Below are positions 1 to 10,449 of a stretch of DNA of 64,000 bases, in pieces. A model generated the notes under the pieces. It worked only from the letters and a program-made list of their open reading frames with translations, was not told where the DNA came from and did no database searches. Within the stretch, counting starts at the first letter, position 1. The number at the start of each line of letters is the position of its first letter. A program made the position numbers and the translations under genes. The DNA is from Manihot esculenta (Eukaryota > Streptophyta > Magnoliopsida > Malpighiales > Euphorbiaceae): the NCBI RefSeq assembly GCF_001659605.2, contig NC_035162.2, forward strand, positions 5,909,248-5,973,247, read 5' to 3'.

Positions 1-346
1 GGAGCTCGACCAGACCAGCGACTTACTCTTCAAGTCAATGTGTCTTTTGGCATCATCAGGTCTATCTATCTGATCTATTCCTGCGTCGCGCCGACCTCAC
101 TGGTTGGAGCTCGACCCGACCACGGCGCGTCTTTTGAGCTCCTTCCACTCTTACTGTTCCAAACATCCGACCTCCACTTGATGTTTGGAACAGTAAGAGT
201 GGAAGGAGCTCAAAAGACGCGCCGTGGTCGGGTCGAGCTCCAACCAGTGAGGTCGGCGCGACGCAGGAATAGATCAGATAGATAGACCTGATGATGCCAA
301 AAGACACATTGACTTGAAGAGTAAGTCGCTGGTCTGGTCGAGCTCC
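1..346. repeat. Perfect long inverted repeat (palindrome)
   Basis: Bases 1-167 are the exact reverse complement of 180-346, with a 12-base spacer at 168-179. I followed the pairing along the whole arm and saw no mismatch. The left arm reaches the window edge, but its partner diverges after 346, so the palindrome may end here or continue outside. The sequence is GC-rich, carries repeated GGTCGAGCTCCAAC-type motifs, and resembles retroelement UTR debris rather than a gene. It could be a fold-back element, a hairpin-capped rearrangement, or an assembly artefact. Confidence 0.9.
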
Positions 347-975
347 AACGAGGGAGGTCGACGCGACACGACAGGCAGACATGATGGTGCCGAAGACGCG
401 CCAACCTGAGGAAGAAGTTGCTGCTTTGGTCGAGCTCCAACAAGTGAGGTCGGCGAGACTTTACAACAATCCGACCATGTATGTCGGCACGGAAACGAAC
501 GAGGTCGGTGCTGCTTATTTAGTCGCCATCGATCCTGAGGTGACCGGCATCAATAGCGCTCCATGGCGCGGGTCCTTCGAATTCGATGTCTGGAGCATTA
601 CTCCCTCATCACCACCCATCTCCTCTCTGAGCAGTCACCCATCTCCTCTCTGGTTGGTCGGAATAGCAAGACAGAAAGGAACTCGGCAAATCCGCCGACC
701 ACAACGTCAAATTACTCGCCGAGGTCGGATCCGTGCTCGAGCTTAGATCTGTGATCAAGGTCGGAGCCGTGTTTGAGGTCGGGTTCATATCTCCGGTCGG
801 ACAAAATGATGTCGCCGAGCAGCTGGGGCGTGACTCATAACTATCCGACCTGGTTGGACAACAGTACCCCTCAAGTATTGGTGCAACAGGGAGAAGACAG
901 GAGATGATCAGAAACCCAAGCCGAGGGAGAAGACGAGATGATTAGAGACCCAAGCCGATCGAGGAGAGATTCGAT
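1..975. mobile_element. GC-rich repeat debris, probably retroelement-derived
   Basis: The block is clearly more GC-rich than the flanking host DNA. It carries imperfect copies of a motif built on GGTCGAGCTCCAAC followed by GAGGTCGGCG (around 96, 233, 337, 428), and more 'GAGGTCGG' words up to about 780. Similar 'GAGCTCGG / AGGTCGG' wording occurs in the 3' untranslated parts of the two Tat-type elements of this window (about 5230-5660 and 56700-57060). No domain of a polyprotein is readable. The assignment to Tat-type debris is inference from word similarity. Confidence 0.45.
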
Positions 976-1588
976 TTGTACATACTAGCCAATTTGAAGA
1001 CGAGTGAAATCGGGTGCGGCTGCCATCTGGGCTCATTGGAATCGAGCGAGTTGTGCGGCACGATAACCAACTTGGAAACTGTAGATCCCAACCGACAAAT
1101 AGACGAGCTGGTTACGGCTGAGAGGGCTAACCTCCGTAGAAGAAGACCAAGCAAATCTGCATTTGCTCAGTCAGAAGGAAAGAGGTCCTTTGGGCCGGGT
1201 TTGACAAGTTAGAGGATGAGGGTGATGTGATTCGGCGAGTTCTTCTCCTGGGTTGTGTTTAATGAGGTTGGGATGTGGACAAATGACGGAATAGAGGAGG
1301 TTCGAATAGTTTGCATGGCTGGTTCTTTTAGAGCTGAAGCTAGAAGAGACGGGAAGAAAATGAAGCGAGAAAGAAGGGACTTGTTACTGAAGTGGCCACT
1401 CACTGAACTAGAGGCTTTAAATTGTTCAACGCAAGAGACAGTAGGATAGCTGAGACAGTGACAGAGAAAACGATAAAACTTTTTGTTTTCTTTTTCCTCT
1501 TTTTTACTCTTTATATGCTATTTGATTGGGGAAATGGGGGACAGAGGAAAAAGGAAAACTAATTTTATCTTGTTGGAACTGGAATTAG

Positions 1589-1768
1589 AGGGGAGAATAT
1601 ACGAAAGATAGTGATCGGCTGAGAGCCTCAAAGGCGTTGTTTGCCCTACCATTTGTTGAAGATTCAAGAAATGAGCTAAGTTCCTTGCGAATCACAGATG
1701 AACTACCAGTCCAGAGATCAGATTTTAGAACCTTTTTTCCTGTGCTGCAAAGCATTAAAAAGTTCTGA
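1589..1768 (+). pseudogene. Exon-like coding fragment, unidentified (3' terminal exon?)
   Basis: An open frame of 59 codons without a starting ATG follows a stop in the same frame (TAG 1586-1588) and ends at TGA 1766-1768. It is preceded by a long T-rich tract (1470-1510) and an AG at 1587-1588 that could serve as an acceptor. Its peptide has normal composition with clustered charged and hydrophobic residues and ends in IKKF, which looks like a genuine protein C-terminus. I do not recognise the family. Nearby open stretches at 976-1212 and 1255-1449 could be further remnants. No complete gene can be built. Confidence 0.3.
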
Positions 1769-1870
1769 TGAAGGATGGTGCTTACAGGATTATACATTAT
1801 AGTAGCAGGACTGCAGGAGTGATTTCATGCAGATACTTGTGCATACACAGATGATTGCTAAGCCCCAACC

Positions 1871-1948
1871 AAGCATGTCCCAAACAAATGTTTTGATTTC
1901 GAGGAACCAGATTACTTGATCAAAAGGTTTGAATTTTGGGACATGCTT
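1871..1948. other. Imperfect hairpin, miRNA-precursor-like
   Basis: The 14-mer AAGCATGTCCCAAA at 1871-1884 is perfectly complementary to 1935-1948. After a small bulge, the stem continues between about 1885-1897 and 1919-1931 with two mismatches, leaving a loop of about 20 bases. The total is about 78 bases with 26-28 paired positions per arm, within the size range of plant MIRNA fold-backs. I do not recognise a known mature miRNA in it. It could equally be a small inverted duplication. Confidence 0.4.
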
Positions 1949-3250
1949 GATGGTTCTGGTTTTGCATTCAGAACATTTGTTCTTTCGTTGGAAAACAACC
2001 ATCTCAATGCCTCAAGTTCATCTGAAGTTTTCTGGAGCTTGACAAATCTACACAAATCTTAAAGAACTCCTCTCCCGGATTCTGCCCTTAAGAATTTTCA
2101 GCATAATTTGCCATGTTCTTTGGTAGTTTTGTTTGTCGATTAACCAGAGTTGTATCTAGCAGCTTGTACAGCAGAGAGGTGCTTAGCATGGACTCTTGAA
2201 GGTCAGAAATCAACATCCATATTAAGTCAGCTTCCCGACGGCTGGGTCCACGTCAGCGTTGTCCGACAAGATACGTCAGCTCCTGCAAGGCAGTGTTGAA
2301 TTTTGACGGTGGTAGCGGTAAATTTTCGCGTTACATGCGATGAGTGGAGGTACTATCTCTCCTATAGCTGCTCTCATATTCATCGGGAAAAGCTTTTGAG
2401 CCATAGAAATTGAGTAAAGTTACTTCATGGATGACTGACACGTAGAAATTGATTGTAGTTATATTTATTTTTGTTAAATAAATTAATTAATACTACCAAT
2501 AATTTTGTATTTTCCTTTGCTCGGATTATTGAGTTATGTTTGTTTGCTTTCACGTGAGAGCAAAAAACAGAGGTTTGGATGGTTTGCAGCACAGATTGGC
2601 GGAAGAAAAATCTAATTAATACCTTTGGAGGGTCAGTGAACTTTCAAACTTCAGATGCTAGCCATGCCAGTAAAAATAGTGGATTAGGTGTAATGATGAA
2701 ATCACCTGTTTTGCTGGCCACCTAACTTGGGTGTACAAATGCACGAACAATAGAACACTTACGTACCTGGTCCCCCTGTTACTCTCTCTGTTATCAGCAG
2801 AATAAGGAATGGATCTAATTGCTGGAGGGATACAGTAACTGGTGCTGCAGTGGCTGCAGCAGGAAGGTCAGCTCCCCGTTCAGGTGCTATTGCTTCCGCT
2901 TTTCATAACTTCTGAGATAACAATGATTTATAGGCGAATCGTGCCACTCTCAAATATCTTGATAATTGCTTATTACCATGAAATTTTGTTATTAACGCTA
3001 ACGCAGACATTTCTGAAGAAAAGATCACGCATTTTATAAATTGAAAAATCCTGAGAAATTTACACATGCAAAAATATTGTTCATTGCATCTCTAAAATTG
3101 CACGAGTTACATACTTGCATGCATATGAAATATGAAATTGAGTGACACATGCGACATATTATTGGTAAATATTATTGAATTAACAACAAGCATTCTCGTT
3201 ATATACGCTTTGTGCAAGCTCTTATTTTGCAGAAAAATTCAAAAAAAATG
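1949..3250. other. Intergenic, no gene seen
   Basis: Mixed-composition to AT-rich sequence. Short open frames (for example 2842-3039) have no recognisable domain and no splice context. I see no RNA gene or terminal repeat. Confidence 0.6.
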
Positions 3251-3440
3251 AACAAGACCTCAGTTAGGCACAAAACCAGCTGAGATGACGAAGCGACAGT
3301 AAGGCCAATGAGCCTGAACCTTGCGCAAGACCTCCTAAGGGAGCAAAGAAAGCCGGTGGGGCCCCGAGGTCACCCCGGAACAAAAATAACTAGGATCCCG
3401 TAAGATCTCCTAGAGCACAAACAGCCGGCGGGGCCCCGAA

Positions 3441-3665
3441 ACTTAAAAGGTCAGAGAAAGAAGCTTAAAAGTGGGAGATCTGACTTTAAGAAACCTGGAA
3501 GCTACAGGAAAAAGAGCAGCCGCAGGTAAGCTAGCACCAACCTGGGAAGGTCCATTCAAGGTGACAAAAGTGGTTAAGCCCGGGGTATACCGAATTGAAG
3601 ATATGCAAGGAAACCCCGAGCCCCACGCTTGGAACATCCAGCACTTAAAAAGGTACTTCCCTTGA
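3441..3665 (+). pseudogene. Integrase C-terminal fragment of element A
   Basis: The open frame ending at TGA 3663-3665 is nearly identical to the last about 70 codons of element T's integrase (39394-39606). It includes the GDLTLRN, WEGPFKVTKV and HAWNIQHLKRYFP segments typical of the C-terminal end of plant Gypsy integrases. The catalytic core is absent, so this is a remnant. It starts immediately after untranslated sequence that in T lies downstream of it, which marks a rearrangement junction at about 3440. Confidence 0.85.
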
Positions 3666-3782
3666 AATATTTGAAAAGAAAAATATTATACTCTGAAAAG
3701 CACAAATAAACGCCATTCTTTACACAATGATGTTATTTCCATTATGAATGTTACTTCTCTTTGAAAAAGAAAGAACAGAATT

Positions 3783-4400
3783 AGAAGACCTCCTTGAGAC
3801 ATAGAGACCTCCTGGAGGTAGAAGACCGGGATCCCCAAGATCTCCCGGATGCAAGACCAGGATCCCCAAGATCTCCTGGCACTAGAAGACCTCCTTGAGA
3901 CATAGAGACCTCCTGGGGGTAGAAGACCGGGATCCCCAAGATCTCCCGGATGCAAGACCAGGATCCCCAAGATCTCCTGGCACTAGAAGACCTCCTTGAG
4001 ACATAGAGACCTCCTGGGGGTAGAAGACCGGGATCCCCAAGATCTCCCGGATGCAAGACCAGGATCCCCAAGATCTCCTGGCACTAGAAGACCTCCTTGA
4101 GACATAGAGACCTCCTGGAGGTAGAAAACCGGGATCCCCAAGATCTCCCGAATGCAAGACCAGGATCCCCAAGATCTCCTCCCAAGATCTCCTGGCACTA
4201 GAAGACCTCCTTGAGACATAGAGACCTCCTGGGGGTAGAAGACCGGGATCCCCAAGATCTCCCGGATGCAAGACCAGGATCCCCAAGATCTCCTGGCACT
4301 AGAAGACCTCCTTGAGACATAGAGACCTCCTGGAGGTAGAAGACCGGGATCCCCAAGGTTGTCCCGGAATTACAAAACCAGGATTCCCAAAGATCTCGTG
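3783..4400 (+). repeat. 101-bp tandem repeat (six units) in element A
   Basis: Units begin with AGAAGACCTCCTTGAGACAT at 3783, 3884, 3985, 4086, 4200 and 4301. The spacing is 101 bp except for one unit with a 13-bp partial duplication (114 bp). Each unit holds two copies of GGATCCCCAAGATCTCC, so the unit is itself a decayed dimer. The repeat lies between integrase and the LTR, the same position as the unrelated-length 76-bp repeat in element T. The last unit diverges after about 4355. Confidence 0.95.
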
Positions 4401-4575
4401 ACAAAAGAAGACCTCACTGAGGTCCTAGCAAAGGAAGACCTCAATAAGGTCTTGACAAAAGAAGACCTCACTGAGGCCCTAGCAAAAGAAGACCTCACTG
4501 AGGTAGAAGACCTCAGAAGACCTCACTGAGGCAGAAAACCTCACTGAGGCAGAAGACCTCACTGAGGTAGAAGGC
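4400..4575 (+). repeat. Short irregular GAAGACCTCACTGAGG repeats
   Basis: About ten copies of a GAAGACCTCACTGAGG-like word with variable spacing follow the 101-bp array. They look like amplification of a sub-motif of that array. Confidence 0.85.
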
Positions 4576-5950
4576 CGGCGAAGATCTCAAAGATCTCCCG
4601 AAGCAAAAATGGTTGGAATCCCCAAGATCGTCCGGTACCACAAGCAAAAACAACTCATAAGAACATAGTTCCGATCTCACCTAAAAGATTGGGGCACGGG
4701 ACCATAAATGAAAAGATAAACTCCGACCTCCCAAAGGACCTCGAGTCATCAGGTAGAGAGACTTTGATCTCACACAACAGCCAAAAATACCAAAGCATCA
4801 TGACGATCTCAAGAAAACGAACGCGGTACTGGTAAACCCAATAGGCAGACCGAATTAAGGCAAGGCGATTCCTAAGCAAACTGCATACCAAAATACAAAG
4901 CCAAACAGAGAATCAGGGGCAATCATAAGAGGCACCGAACTCGGGAATTGACCGCTCACACTAAACCAACTCAGCTGACCTAGAGAGAGGTCCAGGCAAC
5001 AAAGAGCCCGCAAAAGGCTCGAAAGCAGACAGCCCATAAATACTCGGGGGCAAAAAACATACACGAGAGTCCAACGCTCAAATAAAGAATCAAGAAGGCA
5101 AGACGGTCAAATCCAAAAAACAGACAGTCCGACCCCTGCAATCCAAGGTCGACCTTCCCGGAAGCCTGGAGGGGCCTCACATTTGGACCGGCAAGGCTAT
5201 AAGCCTATAAAAGAAAAGTTAAAACCAAACAAATGAACAGTCAGACTGAAACACAGCCCGAATAATGGTCGACAAGAAAGCAAGAAATCAAGTCCGACTT
5301 CACAAAAGAGCTCGGGGCATCAAAGTGAAGAAAGTGAAATTCCGAACTTCGGAGCTCGCGATATAGACATCGTCACAGGCTATAGGCACAAAAGCCTAAG
5401 CGAAAAGCAAAGAACCGAGCTCCCAGCTCGGATGAACTCGTAACAGGAAAACAACAAAAGAACGAGTACTCTATCCCAGTGGAGCTTACAGCTCAAACCA
5501 CACCGATTACCGGAAGGATATCTCAAGAGGAACAAGGTATTATATTCCTGAGCTCGCGACAATGACGAGATCGCGAGCCAAAAACAAGAATGCCCTCATG
5601 AGAATAAGAAAAATTCGCAAGTTAGAAGCTTAACCAGACTCCGAGCTCTTAGCCCGGATCGGTTCAACCAGCAAAGACCCAGTAGAGCCGGCTTGATCCA
5701 ACAAATAAGTAAAGTTGACAAAACCAGAAGATAGTGTGAGTAGAAAATAATGATGAGGTACATGCCGAGGTGAAATATCATTTGTCGTCGAACACACATT
5801 TCCATAACGCCATACATTCAAACATCAAAGTAAAGAGACAAAAAAATAAAAAGGGAAAGAAATGAAACTTTCAACAAGAGCAGTTCTCAGACCACACATG
5901 AATAGAAATTAAAGATTTATCCCCTCACCAGTCATGGAATAACTGCTGAG
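4576..5950 (+). other. Untranslated 3' region of element A
   Basis: No conserved open frame on either strand. The stretch is rich in AGCTCGGAT and GAGCTC words, as is the 3' region of element T (40740-41060 and 56700-57060). In T this interval holds a spliced antisense gene; here no equivalent is readable. It leads into a purine-rich GAGGAGATAAAGGGGCAA just before the LTR. Confidence 0.6.
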
Positions 5951-5966
5951 GAGATAAAGGGGCAAT
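5950..5966 (+). promoter_or_regulatory. Polypurine tract of element A
   Basis: GGAGATAAAGGGGCAAT directly precedes the LTR start TGATGACTGCTGG and matches the tract of element T (GAAGGTGAAGGGGCAAT before 58503). It primes plus-strand DNA synthesis in LTR retrotransposons. Confidence 0.75.
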
Positions 5967-6667
5967 TGATGACTGCTGGATTTCTTCACCCCGGCCTAAA
6001 GGCCAGGCCCATGAAAACAGCCCATGATTCGAAGGCTTCAATATTCCCCTCGAGAGCCAGGTCCAGCCCGCTCAGTCACAGGGCCGGACTCCGCCTAGAC
6101 TCCTCAATCAAACCGGCCCAAACCTCTCGGCCCAGTAATCAGGCCCTCACCAGGCTCAACTTCAGCCCTACCATTCAACCCAGCCCGGAAAGGGGAAAAT
6201 GACCAAGATGCCCCGCTGGTAGGTCCTTCCGCATGCGTATCAGAGGAGAATCATACATATCAGAGGAGAATTAATGGCCGTTACGCATGGAGCAGGCGCC
6301 TGACACATCCGTACATACGGAGCTAAGCGACAGAAGACAGCTAGCATTGTGGCAGAGAGACAGATATATATATATCACAGTAGAGGCCACGCAGGGGGGG
6401 GCTCTTCTTCTTCATTCTCCTTCCTGGACACCATTTTTATTCTTTCTGTAACCCTTGCTTAAATATACTACTCTGAGCCATAAAATCTGACTTGGGCGTC
6501 GGAGGGCCTCTGCCGGGGCACACCCGGTAGGCCCCTGACCATTCTTTCTTATTTTACAGGTCCTTTCACCAGGAAGAACATGGAGAGACCCATCAGGGAG
6601 CCCAACAAGAAAGGACCCAGAAGAAAACCAGATCTACCATGGACCAGGAAGAGGAAAATATTTATCA
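5967..6667 (+). repeat. LTR of element A (right edge estimated)
   Basis: It starts TGATGACTGCTGGATTTCTT, homologous to the LTRs of element T (TGATGACCGCTGGATTCCTT), then diverges. A TATA-like run lies at 6363-6373. A GC-rich stem-loop (6504-6533) is followed by a pyrimidine-rich TTCTTTCTTATTTTACAG at 6543-6560 that resembles a splice acceptor. The right end is placed at the CA of TTTATCA. No second LTR is seen in the window to confirm it. Confidence 0.6.
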
Positions 6668-7934
6668 GAAACTATGGAGGCAATCTTAATCCCTTTATAC
6701 GTAACCTTCTGGGAAATCAACTCAATAATTTATTTAGCTTCAAATCAGATTTTTTTTAAAAAAAAAAAAATATTTCATCTAGAGTCAAACTAAAACCAGA
6801 AAATTGAAATCATGATAAAACCGAATCAATAAGGAGCCGATCCCCTCGTCCGGTTGAGGTTGAGGTTGAGGTTCTTAAGGGGAAGTGGCAGCCATGTTGT
6901 CTGCCAACCTGGGATCTGAGATTATCCTTGAAATCACACTTATAACTGATGTTTTTTAAAATTAGAATTGGTTGGTTGGCTTTCTCTCTTCTTCATTCTT
7001 CTTAAAAATAACAGCAATAATTTAATGCCAACACATTGTTATCTAAGAAATGATAAATGTTAGTGAAGTAATCATGGGTGCCACCAAGGACACGATATTT
7101 CATTGATCCTCATCTCTCCTCACAATTTAACAAAATCCAATCATAAAATTAATATTTAGCGACAAAAATTGAGATTTTATTTATCAAATACAGCAAATAT
7201 ATAATTTAAGTGATCTGTGGATTAACCCGCTATAATTTCTCTTACCTTTCTTTTTCTACTCTAAATGAAAAAAAAAAAAAAAACTATCGTATGAATTCTG
7301 TTATAGACAAGAATAGCTTTGATGTCTTGGCATCTAATTTTCACAAAAACGAAATCGACTAAACTTAATGCTCTTCAAACTAACAATTGAGTTTCAACAA
7401 ATTAGATTTGTTGAGCAAGCAAATTTTCTAATGCACTTCCCCCCTCCCCTTAACATTAATAAGTCTTTAAAGCAACTTAATACAACTCAGTTTCAACCAA
7501 CTAAAGTTCCATCTCAACCAAAACCACAGATAATGACTCCAATTATTTTCGTAATACTTATGCTTTTGTCCATTTGAATTTTGAAAGGTAAAAACAGAAG
7601 ACCATTTCTGAGCAAAAAGCAGAACACAAAATTAAGAGCGTCATCTAACCAGCTATAAAAACTTGCTAGTTATTCACATTTCACACCAGCCAAGTAAAAA
7701 TAATAACGTAGCAATCCTCCCCTCACATACGTGAAAGGTTAAAGTTACATGTGCAAAAAGGTAAATCTGTGCTATGAAAGAGGGTGATGGAAAAATGGAC
7801 AATAATAAAGGGGGAAAAATGAAATTGCACACTCGGTTCTTAAAGATGAACCCAAGAATAAACAAACAATTGAAACACTAACAAGTGAATTAAAAATGGA
7901 AAGATCAAATGGTGTTTCTTTAGCCTTTAAAGAA
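6668..7934. other. AT-rich intergenic, no gene seen
   Basis: A small hexamer repeat (GGTTGA about 6853-6872) and poly-A runs (6759-6770, 7268-7282) are the only structure noted. No coding potential is evident. Confidence 0.6.
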
Positions 7935-10141
7935 TTAAGGTGGCGGGGCACCTGAATCAGCCGAGTGGGAGGACTTGTCATCCTCACGGTCTTGTGAGTT
8001 AGAACGGCAAAGCTCCTCAATTTGGTTTCTGACCTCTGCCATTGAAGGACGGGTATCAGGATACTGAGCAGTGCAATTGATTGCTAGCTGCAATAGTTGG
8101 ACCATATCCTCCTCTATATTCTGATATCGGAGAAGCTCAAGATCAAACACCTCTGAAGTCCACTCTTCTCTAACCACAGACTGAACCCATCTCGGAAGGT
8201 CTACCCCCTCATCATTCAGTGGGGAATGAGTGGGAGCCTTTCCTGTGAGTAATTCCAAAAGCAGTATCCCAAAGCTGTAAACATCTGCCTTTTGGGATAT
8301 TTTGCGTGCATCTGTCACCTCTGGAGCACGATAGCCATCAACGCGGTTGGGAGTAGAGGTAGGTCCTGCCAGATGGGCAAGGCCAAAGTCGGAGACACGG
8401 GCTTCAAAGGATCTTGTAAGCAAGATATTTGATGATTTAATGTTTCCATGAGAGATTGCAGGGCCCTGAGAGTGTAGGTATGCAATCCCTCTGGCAGCTC
8501 CAAGGGCAATTCCAGACCTTGTGTCCCAATTCAATGGAGTCCTACCAGCCCCCCTGTTTCCTGCAGTTATAATAAACTTATATAAGAAATGAACCAGTAA
8601 ATGCTATTATTTTTACACAGCTCAATTATGTTAAAAAGTTCACCAATATCAAGCCATTTCAAGAACATTTGCGCAAGGAATGCTGATTTCATACTTCTAG
8701 AAGACCAATATGTGAGTGATTACTCCAATAGAGAACACAATTGTATAAAAATGAAAAAGAAAATCAAGCCATAAAGATGGCCATGAAAGAAAGAATAGAA
8801 TTGTGATGATAAATTCGAAAGGCAGAAATAGATATATTGCGAATGCAAGAAATGCTCACCATGTAAAAGTGCAGATAAGCTTCCCATTGGCATGTAATCA
8901 TAAACAAGAAGCTTTTCCTCCTTGTTGTAATAATAAGCCCTTAATGGAACCAAATTCTCATGATTTATCTTCCCAATAGATTCAATCTTCTCTCGGAATT
9001 CCTTTTCTGTTACCGCCACATCCTTCAATCTTTTCACGGCCACCGCCACTCCCATTTCTAGGCTGGCCTTATAGGTCGTCCCAAAAGTCCCTTTACCAAG
9101 CACTTCTGCAGAAGCTCTCAACAAGTCCTCCAAATCAAACGTCCTTGGTGTGTTCCCAATGAACACCAAATTTTTAGTCTCGCCCTTCTTAGCTTCATTT
9201 TTAGCTATCTCCGACTCCGAGTCCCCTGTTCCGGAATTTTCCGGGCTTCCATTACCCCTGTCAGCCACTGCCTTTTCGCGGGGAATTTGAACTTCGCGCT
9301 GCTTTGGCTCCTGAGTATCTTTAGCAACTCCTTGTTTGGTTCTCATTCTTCGATACAAGATTATCAAAATCATTACAATTAACAAAAATCCAAGAACACA
9401 ACCAATCACAATCCCAGCAATTGCTCCACCTGACAATTTATCATTCCCATTTGAAGTACCATTACAGGGAGCCAAAGGTTTTCCACAAAGCGAATTCCCT
9501 TCAAATGCAGCTGTAGGCTTGCCAGATAGCCTCTGAGGAATAGGCCCAGTTAACTTGTTAAAAGAAACATTGAATTGATCAAGAGACGGCAAATTCAGCT
9601 CAGGAATGGAACCAGTAAGCTGATTATTCTCCAGATGCAGAGTTCCCAGCCTCGTCAACTTATTAAAGCTCGGAGAGATTTCTCCGGAGAAATTATTGTG
9701 AGCTAAATCAATCCTTACCAAATTCTGCAAATTAAACAAGAATTCAGGAATCTCCCCAGAAAAAAGATTCCCTTGCAGGTAAAGATTGCGTAGCGAAGCG
9801 AGATTGGCTATATCAGCTGGGACCGGACCAGAAAGTGCGTTGAAGCGGAGAGACAGACTTTGCAGCTGTGTAAGGTTGCCAAGCGCGACAGGAAGCTGTC
9901 CGGAGAGACCCATAGCAGGCAACCGCAATTCAACAACTCTATCCCGTTGACAAAAGACGCCAACCCATGAGCAAGGATTGGTGGAAACATTCCAAAGGAG
10001 AGATCGACCACCCACTGCCTTGCGCAGAGCTTGGAGGGCAATTCTATCTGATGCCAGATCTGAATCCACAATGGACCAAGAATCCAGCAACAAGATGGCA
10101 ACGAGAAAAAGAAGCACTAGTTTCTTGGGTTGTGGTATCAT
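7935..10141 (-). CDS. LRR receptor-like kinase, RKL1/RLK902 type (LRR III subfamily), 2 exons
   Basis: Exon 1 is 10141-8860 (donor GTGAGC) and exon 2 is 8560-7935 (acceptor CTGCAG), giving 635 aa in phase. A signal peptide (about 1-28) is followed by an LRR N-cap with a [12 protein letters not shown] motif and about five LRRs (70-200). A juxtamembrane CGKPLAPC pair precedes a transmembrane helix (about 239-263). The kinase domain has the Gly loop GKGTFG (about 349) and VAVKRLK Lys (about 370). The catalytic loop reads SHGNIKSSN, so the HRD Asp is Asn; DFG is kept. That suits the atypical, possibly non-phosphorylating kinases of the Arabidopsis RKL1/RLK902 group, plasma-membrane receptors linked to defence signalling. 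An upstream in-frame ATG at 10213 would add 24 residues, but 10141 directly precedes the hydrophobic signal peptide and a TATA-like run lies only about 25-40 bases above 10213. The intron position after the conserved SALLHG segment supports the model. Confidence 0.95.
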
Positions 10142-10237
10142 TTCTGGTCTTGCCACCGAAAATGGAAACCAACCACTAATGGCGCTTTCCTGAAAGTGCA
10201 ATCTTGGTTTCATGAATTTGGTAAACGTAAGGAAGCG

Positions 10238-10258
10238 AGTGTATATATACTATATATG
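10238..10258 (-). promoter_or_regulatory. TATA-like element of the LRR kinase gene
   Basis: Read on the minus strand, this gives ATATATAGTATATATAC about 100 bases before the chosen ATG. GA- and GT-rich microsatellite sequence (10378-10428) lies further upstream, typical of plant core promoters. Placement is by inspection only. Confidence 0.45.
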
Positions 10259-10449
10259 CTACAGGGTGTTACAGGGGGGATCAAGAAGAAACGGGTATTC
10301 AATAAAGCTTTTTTTTTTTTTTTTTCAATTAATCAATTACTTTACTAACTGTAATGAGCTGTTGAATTTGTTTGAGTCGAGAGATGGTGTGATCTTAGAG
10401 AGAGAAAGGGAGTGTGTGTGTGTGTGATCTTAGAAAGCCATGGGAGGCT

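Larger units (their letters stand above)
3251..6667 (+). mobile_element. Truncated, rearranged Tat-lineage Gypsy retrotransposon (element A)
   Basis: Homology to the outer element T of this window starts abruptly at 3251 (AACAAGACCTCAGTTAGGCA, matching T near 39736). The order is permuted. A piece of T's post-pol untranslated region (3251-3440) comes first, then the extreme C-terminal integrase segment (3441-3665). Next come a minisatellite (3783-4400), a long untranslated stretch (4570-5950), a polypurine tract and an LTR. Gag, protease, reverse transcriptase and most of integrase are missing. The 3' region also lacks the antisense gene found in T. No target duplication could be matched. The right edge is an estimate from the 'TTTATCA' ending. 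Confidence 0.75.

Noticed and set aside
3686..4404. Minus-strand open frames with repeated RRSWGSWSCI-like peptides
   Set aside because: Produced by the 101-bp tandem repeat staying in frame by near-multiple length; no independent evidence of coding.
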